Position numbers and translations under genes: made by a program
Assembly (NCBI RefSeq): GCF_900109725.1
Contig: NZ_FOBC01000026.1
Span: 1-50,137 of the forward strand
DNA length: 50,137 nucleotides
Source: Halomonas daqiaonensis
GTDB lineage: Bacteria > Pseudomonadota > Gammaproteobacteria > Pseudomonadales > Halomonadaceae
Direction: 5' to 3'
The notes under the pieces: model-generated
Told to the model about the DNA's origin: nothing
The model's database searches: none
Seen by the model: the letters and a program-made list of their open reading frames with translations, nothing else
Shown here: in pieces, positions 43,386 through 50,137 of the stretch
Layout of the letters: every line of letters begins with the position of its first letter
Numbering within the stretch: the stretch's first letter is position 1

Positions 43386-43738
43386 TCCGGCCGGATACCG
43401 GACTGCGGGTCTATCTCTGCCGTGAGCCGGTCGATATGCGCAAGCAGATCGATGGGCTGGCCCTGCTGGTTCAGGAGGCCATGGAACTCAATCCCTTCGA
43501 GGAAGCGGTATTCGTGTTCGGCAACCGCCAGCGCGACAAGGTGAAGATCCTGTTCTGGGAGCGCAACGGCTTCGTGGTCTGGTACAAGCGCCTCGAAAAG
43601 GAGCGTTTCAAGTGGCCGGCACGTCTGGACGGCGACACGCTCAGGCTTTCCGGGCAGGAACTCAATTGGCTACTGGACGGCTATGACATCAGCCTCATGA
43701 AGCCCCATAAGGCGCTTCAATATCAATCGGTTGGGTGA
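43382..43738 (+). CDS. tnpB: IS66 accessory protein TnpB
   Basis: A 118-residue IS66 Orf2-like protein (Pfam family of the same name). Motifs: VYLCREPVDMRKQIDGLALL, AVFVFGNRQRDKVKILFWER, GFVVWYKRLEKERFKWP. It is unrelated to the RNA-guided TnpB nucleases elsewhere in this window. Overlaps tnpA by four bases and lies 44 bases before tnpC. Confidence 0.95.
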   Translation: MIRPDTGLRVYLCREPVDMRKQIDGLALLVQEAMELNPFEEAVFVFGNRQRDKVKILFWERNGFVVWYKRLEKERFKWPARLDGDTLRLSGQELNWLLDGYDISLMKPHKALQYQSVG

Positions 43739-43782
43739 TATTTCGCTGCCCTTTCGTGGCGGTTTTTGGTAGTATTATCAGC

Positions 43783-45378
43783 ATGAAAACCGCCGCTTCC
43801 ACATCACCCGAGACCGTCGCCCAACTTCAACGTAAGCTGGCTGCGGCCGAGTCGGAGAATGACCGCCTGCTGGCCTTGATGGCCAAGAAGGAAGCCCAGT
43901 GGGAAGCCGCCAAGGCGGCGCTGTTCGAGCAGTTCCGCCTGGCCATCGAACGCCAGTTCGGTCCCTCCACGGAGAAGTACCGCGTCGAGCAGCACGACCT
44001 GTATATCAATGAGGCGGAAGCGGCCGTCGATGAGGAAGACGCCGCCGTTGGCGAAGATACCGCTCCGGCCGAGCCGGCTCCCGAAACCAACGCACCCACC
44101 AAGCGCCGCACCCGCGGTGGCCGTATCGCCTTACCGCCTGAACTGCCGCGCGTCGAGGTGGTGCACGAGCTTCCTGAGGACGCGCGACACTGCGCTGAGG
44201 ATGGCACTGCGCTCAAGGTGATCGGTGAGGAGATCAGCGAAGAACTCCACGTGGTCCCGGCGCGGGTCGAGGTGATTCGCCATGTCCGGCGCAAGTACGC
44301 CTGCCCGGCTTGTGAAGAGGGCGTGCAGATCGCCCCGGCACCGGCAAAGCTGCTACCCAAGAGCAACGCCAGCCCCACACTGCTGGCTTACGTGGCCACC
44401 GCCAAGTACCAGGATGCCTTGCCACTCTATCGGCAGAGCCAGATCTTTGCCCGGCATGGCGCCGAGATCCCGCGCAATACCTTGGCACGCTGGATGGTTC
44501 AGGTCGGCGAACGGATGGCCCCGCTGATCGAAGCGTTGCGCCAGCATTTGCTGCAAGCCTCGCTGATCCACATGGACGAGACCACGCTGCAGGTTAATAC
44601 CGAAGCCGACCGAGCGGCGAGCTCAACGTCTTACATGTGGCTGCAACGTGGCGGCCCGCCGGGCCAACAGATCGTACTGTTCGATTATGACGCCAGCCGC
44701 GCTGGTCGGGTGCCCGTGCGCCTGCTGGGTGACTATGCGGGCCGCCTGGTCACCGATGGCTACGAGGGCTATGCCGAGGTCGTGCGTCGTAATGGCATCA
44801 CCCATGCCGGGTGCTGGGCGCACGCACGCCGGAAGTTCGTCGAAGCCCAGAAGGTGCAGCCGAAGGGCAAGACCGGCAAGGCCGACTGGGCGCTCAACCA
44901 GATACGCAAGCTCTACGCCGTGGAGTCACAGGCCAAGGGCCTGGATCACGAGGCTCGCCTGGCGTTGCGCGACCAGAAGAGCCGCCCGTTGATCACCCAG
45001 CTCCGTACTTGGCTCGATAAATCCGTCCAACAAGTGCTGCCGAAAAGCGCACTGGGCAAGGCGCTGCACTATCTGAATGGCCAGTGGGAGCGCCTGACGC
45101 GTTTCCTCGATGACGGGTTGATCCCGCTGGACAACAACCCCGCCGAGAACGCTATTCGCCCCTTTGTAGTGGGCCGCAAGAACTGGCTATTCAGCCACAC
45201 ACCGAGCGGTGCCCACGCCAGCGCGGCGATCTACAGCCTGATCGAGACGGCCAAGGCCAACGGCCTCTCACCCTACGCGTACCTGCAGTTCGTGTTCGAG
45301 ACCCTGCCGACACTCGGCGAGGATGACGACCTCGACACCCTGCTGCCCTGGCATTGGAAGGACACTCTACCGGCCTGA
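43783..45378 (+). CDS. tnpC: IS66 transposase TnpC
   Basis: A 531-residue DDE transposase. N-terminal leucine-zipper-like region (VAQLQRKLAAAESENDRLLA); zinc-binding segment YACPACEEGVQIAP; catalytic blocks IHMDETTLQVN, VTDGYEGYAEVV, CWAHARRKFVEA and LDNNPAENAIRPFVVGRKNW (glutamate). The start at 43783 is the first family-like methionine; a longer frame from 43735 overlaps tnpB. No lesions seen. Confidence 0.95.
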   Translation: MKTAASTSPETVAQLQRKLAAAESENDRLLALMAKKEAQWEAAKAALFEQFRLAIERQFGPSTEKYRVEQHDLYINEAEAAVDEEDAAVGEDTAPAEPAPETNAPTKRRTRGGRIALPPELPRVEVVHELPEDARHCAEDGTALKVIGEEISEELHVVPARVEVIRHVRRKYACPACEEGVQIAPAPAKLLPKSNASPTLLAYVATAKYQDALPLYRQSQIFARHGAEIPRNTLARWMVQVGERMAPLIEALRQHLLQASLIHMDETTLQVNTEADRAASSTSYMWLQRGGPPGQQIVLFDYDASRAGRVPVRLLGDYAGRLVTDGYEGYAEVVRRNGITHAGCWAHARRKFVEAQKVQPKGKTGKADWALNQIRKLYAVESQAKGLDHEARLALRDQKSRPLITQLRTWLDKSVQQVLPKSALGKALHYLNGQWERLTRFLDDGLIPLDNNPAENAIRPFVVGRKNWLFSHTPSGAHASAAIYSLIETAKANGLSPYAYLQFVFETLPTLGEDDDLDTLLPWHWKDTLPA

Positions 45379-45489
45379 CTCACGCCGCAACAGGTGGGGT
45401 TTGTGGACCGCTTACGGATATCGGACGCATGACGGTGCTTAAGACCCTGCGCGCCCGGTTTCGATATCCCAAGGCGGCGCCATACTGAC

Positions 45490-45811
45490 CGTCGATCGAC
45501 GACAAACTATCCACAGGCAGTTCCGAGTGACACGCGACCGGCAGGGATATCGCGCCTGGCTGGTGGAAATGCATAACAAAACGGGTCGTCATCGCCGGTC
45601 GGCGCGGCAATTTTCCGCCATAACAGACTCGCGCTGGTCGATTAAGACGAGGGGGTGGGGAAAAAAATGCTCGTTGGCGATGATAGGGTGATAGGTTGTA
45701 CAGAAGATAGGATTATTCCGGGGGTGGCGTGCAGAGATTTTTCTTGTCCGAAATGGAAATATAAGAGAATAGGTTCTATGTTGATGAGTTGTATATCTGA
45801 TCTTCGATTTT
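45490..45811. other. Right flank of the IS1380 relic and AT-rich leader of the GT gene
   Basis: Bases up to about 45645 have the composition of the IS; a TTAA occurs near 45642 and may mark the right boundary, but no terminal repeat matches the left end. After it the sequence becomes AT-rich. Short frames here have no family resemblance. Confidence 0.4.
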
Positions 45812-47605
45812 GTGAGGCTGGTTTTGTTTCTTCGTGTTTGTGAGTTTTTAAAAAGTAATTTTAAATATAGCGCTCGCGCTAAACGCGTCGTTGGAAAACT
45901 TTTCGATATTTATATTTTCCTGCTAAGATTTCGGTATGAAAGAAAGTTGAAAAAAATAGGTCATGCTGCTTTTTTTGAAGAGGTGGAGAAGAAATTTAGA
46001 AGGAGGAGTGATGAGTCTAAGTCAAAGCGCATCTCTACTATATCCAGAAGACTAAATGGCAGCCATCTTCGTGATGTCAGGTTCGAGTTGGCACAGAAGT
46101 CCGTTGGCTATCATGTATCGGAAGACTCGTTGTATGCACTGCTCCTTGCTGCCCAAGAGTGTGGTGATATCGATGTGGCATGGTCAAGCTTGAAAAGATA
46201 TGAGCGCCTTGTGGGTGATTTATGGTATAGTTTCCGTTTCAGGAAGTTGAGGGCATCTCCCGTCAATCTCTTGTCACTCCGCGATCTGGTCGGCTCCAGC
46301 AATGCAAGCCAGCAGAATGCGAATAACAAAAAAATATGTTATGTCTTGAATAATAGTTTACCTCACTCGACGCTTGGTTATGCAATACGTTCACAGTGCG
46401 TTGCAGAGTGCCTGACTGAAAAGGGTTTTCAGGTCGTTGGTGTTACTCGGCCAGGGTTTCCCCTGGATGCTGGCCTTGGTTTCAATAGCGAGATGGATTC
46501 TCCTTTGGTCGACCATGTCAATGGAGTCGAGTACCACAGGTTGCTGTCCCCTAACAAGAAAGAGATGCGTCTTGTCGATTATATTCCCAAGGCATCAATA
46601 GCACTGGAAGAGAAATTCAAAGAGCTCGATCCCGGTCTCGTTGTTGCAGCGTCAAATTTCGTGTGCGGCCTGCCGGCGTTGATTGCCTGCAGGAATCTGG
46701 GCATTCCTTTTATCTATGAGATTCGAGGGTTCTGGGAACTGAGCCGAGCTTCTCGTGAGCCTGCTTATAGCAACTCCATTGAGTATAAAGTCCAAGAAGC
46801 CATGGAGGCATTCGTTGCCCAGCAAGCTGATCATGTGTTTACCCTGACCCAAGCAATGAAAGATGAGCTCGTTAGAAGAGAGGTCGATGCAGAAAAGATC
46901 ACCCTGTTGCCGAACTGTTGTGATCCAGAGAGGTTCTATCACAAGCCTGTCAATGTTCAGTTGAAAGAGCGGCTGGGCATGGGTGGAGGTTCAGTTGTTA
47001 TTGGTTATATCGGTACTTTTTCTGAATATGAAGGGCTCGACGATATTGCACGGGCATGCGGGATGCTGCACGATAGAGGGTTAGATTTCAGGCTATTGCT
47101 GGTAGGAGGCGAAAATACATTGGCCAATCGCCTCGGCGATATTTCAGACCAGATAAAGGCCATAGCATCTGAAAAGGGTTTTGTAGAGAAATTAATCATG
47201 CCTGGCAGGGTGCCGCATGATGAGGTTGAGGGTTATTATTCTATTATCGATATCGCGCCTTTTCCCAGAAAGCCCTTTCCCGTGTGCGAAATGGTATCGC
47301 CTATGAAGACACTGGAGGCACTGTCTTCGGAAAAGGCAGTGGTAGTGTCAAGTGTCAGTGCTCTAGCTGAAATGGTACACGATGATGAGACGGGCCTTGT
47401 GTTCAAGAAGGGTAATATCGAAGACCTTGCCGATAAGCTGGAAGAGTTGGTGAAGAATCCTTCTCTGAGAAGCAGGCTTGGGAAAAACGGACGTGAGTGG
47501 GTGTGCAGAGAAAGGGCGTGGGAGAGTGTGGGAGCTATTGCAAAAAGTGTGATCGATGACACGACAAAGGATGTAAGGGTTGATGGTAACGTTGCTGAAA
47601 GATAG
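45812..47605 (+). CDS. GT4-family glycosyltransferase
   Basis: A 597-residue protein. Residues about 1-165 are basic and helical, unassigned; about 170-590 form a two-lobed GT-B glycosyltransferase of family GT4. Motifs: SLPHSTLGYAIRSQCVAECL, TRPGFPLD, FIYEIRGFWELSRA, LLPNCCDPERF, and the EX7E segment CEMVSPMKTLEALSSEKAVV near residue 491. It is clearly related to the first GT domain of the 1371-residue protein (same GYxxRS, TRPGFP and EIRGFWE or EVRGLWE motifs). Start is a GTG without an obvious ribosome site, so the N-terminus may be altered by the insertions upstream. AT-rich. Confidence 0.88.
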   Translation: MRLVLFLRVCEFLKSNFKYSARAKRVVGKLFDIYIFLLRFRYERKLKKIGHAAFFEEVEKKFRRRSDESKSKRISTISRRLNGSHLRDVRFELAQKSVGYHVSEDSLYALLLAAQECGDIDVAWSSLKRYERLVGDLWYSFRFRKLRASPVNLLSLRDLVGSSNASQQNANNKKICYVLNNSLPHSTLGYAIRSQCVAECLTEKGFQVVGVTRPGFPLDAGLGFNSEMDSPLVDHVNGVEYHRLLSPNKKEMRLVDYIPKASIALEEKFKELDPGLVVAASNFVCGLPALIACRNLGIPFIYEIRGFWELSRASREPAYSNSIEYKVQEAMEAFVAQQADHVFTLTQAMKDELVRREVDAEKITLLPNCCDPERFYHKPVNVQLKERLGMGGGSVVIGYIGTFSEYEGLDDIARACGMLHDRGLDFRLLLVGGENTLANRLGDISDQIKAIASEKGFVEKLIMPGRVPHDEVEGYYSIIDIAPFPRKPFPVCEMVSPMKTLEALSSEKAVVVSSVSALAEMVHDDETGLVFKKGNIEDLADKLEELVKNPSLRSRLGKNGREWVCRERAWESVGAIAKSVIDDTTKDVRVDGNVAER

Positions 47606-49874
47606 CGTTTCAAAGTCCAGAAAGCCACTTGCGATGCTCCGGTCACGACTGTATAGGCTGAAAAAGCGTGCCTCTGATAAAGGATGGTTTAAAAGTGCCG
47701 TTCCAGTCTCGTTTCCCTTTGAGCGCGGGGCTCCTGATGCATCGAGTGTGGTAGAGGCCAAGAAGAATTACCAGCATAGCAATATCACTCAGAAGGACGA
47801 AACTTTCGTTCTCTACCGGATTATCGGCAATGATCTGGTTCCACGCCATGCCAAGGGCCAGTCACGGCAGAACCTGGCCTTCATTCTTGATCATGAGCCG
47901 GAACTCCCAGGATGTGAAAAGCGCTTCGTCGTCAATCGCCTTGTCGATTCAGAAGAAGAGCGTGCCATTATCGGCATGCTGGAAGCGGCAGGAATGCCGT
48001 ACCTGCACATTCCCTTCAGTTGGGAAGACTATCGGGCAACATCCTGGGATGTAGGGGGAGTGCCCAGTGAATATGCGCCCTATTCAAGGGGCTATTCAAG
48101 GCTAAGCGACAGTGAAAAGCGTCGTGTTGTCATGCGCCTCTTTCGATTCAAGAATAATTATGTGATGAACAATAATGGGGCACGCAATGCCGCCTTGCAA
48201 GATGGCAAGAAGCTGGCCAAGTGGGTCTTGCCATGGGATGGCAACTGTTTTGTCACCTCTGCGGCCTGGCAAGATATCGTGCGGGATGTTACTGCTCGCC
48301 CGGAGTGCCCGTACTTTATCGTACCGATGGCGCGCATGACCGATAATGATGCGTTGCTTGCGGAGGAAGAGCGGCCTGTAGCCATTGAGGAACCGCAACT
48401 GATTTTCCGTAGTGATAGTCAGGAAGGGTTCGATCCTGAGTGTTATTACGGTCGCCGTCCTAAGGTTGAACTATTCTGGCGGCTCGGGATACCGGGGGTA
48501 TGGGATAAGTGGGCCATTGAGCCTTGGGATCTTCCATGTCCTGAATATAGTCAGGAGGCCGGTGTTTACGCGAAAGCAGGCTGGGTAGCGAGGCTTTTTT
48601 CAGGCCAAGCCCATCTGGAAAATACGCCCAAGGGGGTGGTCGACCGTGGAGTAGCGCGAAACGATGCGATCGCTGGCTTGCTGGAGCACCTGGATGAGCA
48701 GGCTTTCCAGGCCCATTATCAGGCATCGAACACATGCTTTATTGGCTCACCCAGCACCATGCAGCGCTCATTTAGTAATGACCAGGCTTTGTATTCGACA
48801 CTAAGGGAGGCGGCTGAAACTGCTCTAGGACGTGGTCCTTACTCGGTAGTGGATAAAAAGACCCTGCCACCCAGTAATAATTCTCATGACTACTGGCATC
48901 CGGCGCCTTATTACTGGCCAAACCCTATTCCGATCCCTGGTTTGCCCTACTGGCCCAGAGACGGCAAGCGCGTACCCGGCACGCGCCTCTATGAGCCGAT
49001 GAGCGACAACTATGACCGTATGCGTCTTCAGCGACTGTTCGATGATACCTTCGTGCTGGCACTGGCCGGAAGCGCCACCGCGAATGGCCGTTTCGATGTC
49101 CATGCGGCTCAGCTGATCCGCCGTTGGTTTCTTGATCCTGAAAGTGCCATGTCACCCCATCTCGAATATGCCCAGGTGCGCCAGGGCTGGAACCGCAATC
49201 GAGGAAGCAGTTCGGGGCTGATCGAGGCCAAGGATTTCTATTATTTTCTCGATGCGGTGCGGCTGCTGGAGCAGCGCGGTGCCCTTAGCGCCAGTGAGTC
49301 TGCCGCCTTCCGGGAGTGGCTGGCTCAATATCTGCACTGGCTGCGCACCAGCCCCCAGGGCGTCAGGGAGCGTGCGTCTCTGAACAACCACGGTACCTAC
49401 TATGATCTTCAGGTGGGTGCCATTGCGGCCTTTCTCGGCGAGGGCAAGCTGCTACGCCATACGCTGCTCGATAGCCGTTGTCGGATCGTGCAGCAGTTTG
49501 CGGCCGATGGCGCCCAGCCGGAAGAGCTGAAGCGCACCACCACGGCCCACTACTGCTGCTTCAACCTGCAGGGCTGGATTCACCTGGCCCAGCTGGCGGA
49601 GTCCTGCGGGGAAGACCTCTGGGGCTTCGAGGGGCCGCAGGGGCAGAGCCTCCGCAAGGCCATGGAATGGCTGCTGCCGTTCATGGGCAAGGCGTGGCCC
49701 TACCAGCAGATCGATGATTTCGATACGGAACGCTTCTATCCCCTCTACCATGCCTATCGGGAGCACTACGGCATTCCGCCCGGCCTGGAGCATATCGAGG
49801 TGCCGGCGAAAGCGGCAATCAAGCCGCTGTTCTTCCCCCATGACGGGATTAGGCCATTCTGGCAACGCTACTAA
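47583..49874 (+). CDS. Fusion of a glycosyltransferase-like domain and an alginate-lyase-type domain
   Basis: A 763-residue protein. Residues about 70-340 (VLYRIIGNDLVPRHAKGQSR, NLAFILDHEPELPGCEKRFV, WVLPWDGNCFVTSAAWQDI) look like a GT-A-type glycosyltransferase domain. Residues about 380-740 match the alginate lyase (PL5-type) fold: HDYWHPAPYYWPNP near 435, NNHGTYYDLQVGAIAAFLG near 600, and YCCFNLQGWIHLAQLAE near 657. No signal peptide is visible, so the lyase part would be cytosolic unless exported otherwise. It overlaps the GT4 gene by 23 bases. The stop TAA is part of the CTAA target site of the IS5-family element that follows directly. The N-terminal third is less GC-rich than the rest. 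Confidence 0.8.
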   Translation: MVTLLKDSVSKSRKPLAMLRSRLYRLKKRASDKGWFKSAVPVSFPFERGAPDASSVVEAKKNYQHSNITQKDETFVLYRIIGNDLVPRHAKGQSRQNLAFILDHEPELPGCEKRFVVNRLVDSEEERAIIGMLEAAGMPYLHIPFSWEDYRATSWDVGGVPSEYAPYSRGYSRLSDSEKRRVVMRLFRFKNNYVMNNNGARNAALQDGKKLAKWVLPWDGNCFVTSAAWQDIVRDVTARPECPYFIVPMARMTDNDALLAEEERPVAIEEPQLIFRSDSQEGFDPECYYGRRPKVELFWRLGIPGVWDKWAIEPWDLPCPEYSQEAGVYAKAGWVARLFSGQAHLENTPKGVVDRGVARNDAIAGLLEHLDEQAFQAHYQASNTCFIGSPSTMQRSFSNDQALYSTLREAAETALGRGPYSVVDKKTLPPSNNSHDYWHPAPYYWPNPIPIPGLPYWPRDGKRVPGTRLYEPMSDNYDRMRLQRLFDDTFVLALAGSATANGRFDVHAAQLIRRWFLDPESAMSPHLEYAQVRQGWNRNRGSSSGLIEAKDFYYFLDAVRLLEQRGALSASESAAFREWLAQYLHWLRTSPQGVRERASLNNHGTYYDLQVGAIAAFLGEGKLLRHTLLDSRCRIVQQFAADGAQPEELKRTTTAHYCCFNLQGWIHLAQLAESCGEDLWGFEGPQGQSLRKAMEWLLPFMGKAWPYQQIDDFDTERFYPLYHAYREHYGIPPGLEHIEVPAKAAIKPLFFPHDGIRPFWQRY

Positions 49875-50137
49875 GGAAACGCTGCACAAATCTCGCCGCA
49901 GCTGCCTGATGGGTACCGGCGGGGTATAATCTGACCTTCCTGCCATCCTCTGACAGAGCCACCCGATGAAGCAGATCTCGTTCGCCCAGGCTGAGCACCA
50001 GAACAAGAAGAAGGTTACCCGCCGAGAGCGGTTCCTGGCCCAGATGAATGCCCTGGTGCCATGGCAACGACTGATCGACGCACTGTCGCCGTCCTACTTT
50101 CCGAATTCGGCAGGCAAGCGGGGCCGGCCGCCGATTG
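49875..50137 (+). mobile_element. 5' part of an IS5-family element (right edge of window)
   Basis: Starts GGAAACGCTGCACAAATC directly after CTAA (49871-49874), which fits the IS5 target rule. Its first 62 bases are the exact complement of 1-62. The element continues beyond the window. Confidence 0.9.
49966..50137 (+). CDS. IS5-family transposase, N-terminal part
   Basis: Starts MKQISFAQAEHQNKKKVTRR, then ERFLAQMNALVPWQRLIDAL and GKRGRPPI, the usual N-terminus of IS5-subgroup transposases. The remaining approximately 270 residues lie outside the window. No ribosome site stronger than GAGCCACCCG is seen. Confidence 0.9.
   Translation, partial: MKQISFAQAEHQNKKKVTRRERFLAQMNALVPWQRLIDALSPSYFPNSAGKRGRPPI

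Larger units (their letters stand above)
43096..45415 (+). mobile_element. Complete IS66 element inserted in the IS1380 transposase
   Basis: Ends GTAAGCGCGCCACCAACCCC on the left and, on the other strand, GTAAGCGGTCCACAAACCCC on the right. Target duplication GGATATCG at 43088-43095 and 45416-45423. All three IS66 genes are present and open. Clean ends, perfect duplication and intact genes mark it as recent. Confidence 0.95.
41805..45489 (+). pseudogene. IS1380-family transposase: amber codon and split by IS66
   Basis: The first part (41805-42899) encodes 364 residues with KFRASGRTLTSHAGLSIIGQ, the DDE-type blocks CLDIDTFVMDNSNSHKEGV and LVREDSGFDSQEHLALLEQQ, and HATHEQFHSEIKTDLDLERL. It stops at TAG (42897-42899) after GKFATND. 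Read-through gives ILHLAQLAYNILRLMGQLG and continues in frame to IILDFGQDIG at 43095. The reading resumes after the inserted IS66 at 45416 as RMTVLKTLRARFRYPKAAPY and stop at 45489. So it carries a nonsense codon and an insertion. IS1380 is known to insert at TTAA. Confidence 0.88.

Noticed and set aside
1..50137. The whole window as one composite IS5 transposon
   Set aside because: The inner flanks show separate target sites and the outer flanks are not visible; nothing shows the 50 kb ever moved as a unit.

Overview
The window looks like an accessory region of a halophilic gammaproteobacterium, most likely Halomonas or a close relative. This is inferred from high-GC codon use, a phasin gene, GTAGGAGC-type REP palindromes and the style of the polysaccharide genes; no rRNA or tRNA was seen to confirm it. 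Both ends are cut inside inverted copies of one IS5-family element: positions 1-62 are the exact reverse complement of 49875-49936.

Region 1 (63-15851) is a mobile, defence-like island. It starts with a BPSL0761-family gene and a three-gene recombinase module on the minus strand: a small protein, a very large recombinase-like protein without a visible catalytic tyrosine, and an 866-residue tyrosine recombinase with a full catalytic set. Debris of the same module lies at 6996-7053 and 13897-14035. Toxin-antitoxin loci follow: higBA, an orphan antitoxin that seems to join a MazE-like tail to a MbcA/ParS toxin-binding domain, hicAB (toxin frameshifted), hipBA, and a second higBA (toxin truncated). 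Between the orphan antitoxin and hicAB lies an ordered array with a 110-bp period. A large uncharacterised helical protein (14073-15851) has a decayed partial copy at 12697-13046.

Region 2 (16162-25280) is a scar zone: an O-antigen-ligase-like gene with a frameshift, a TnpB element broken by an amber codon, a group IIC-like intron placed directly after a terminator, a 3' relic of cysQ, an intact phasin gene, a beta-CASP metallo-hydrolase pseudogene, and a second TnpB element with intact coding.

Region 3 (25459-30581) holds a UDP-uronate 4-epimerase and UDP-glucose dehydrogenase pair (together UDP-galacturonate), cysQ, REP palindromes, a cysC tail relic, and two more toxin-antitoxin loci (one with a frameshifted toxin, and phd-vapC).

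Region 4 (30933-49874) is a surface-polysaccharide operon with a perfect RfaH ops element in its leader. Its genes are wecB and wecC (UDP-ManNAcA), a 1371-residue protein with three glycosyltransferase domains, a frameshifted sulfotransferase, a methyltransferase, a membrane protein, a second GT4 glycosyltransferase, and a protein that joins a glycosyltransferase-like domain to an alginate-lyase-type domain. Three insertion sequences interrupt it: a degenerate single-gene IS66 relative with 8-bp target duplications, and an IS1380-family element that is itself split by a complete IS66 element with 8-bp target duplications. The expected product is a uronate-rich, possibly sulfated and methylated polysaccharide.

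Several genes differ from intact homologues by one missing base (hicA, the O-antigen ligase, a RelE-like toxin, the sulfotransferase, the IS66 transposase at 39543). Real decay and indel errors in the assembly cannot be told apart from this sequence alone.
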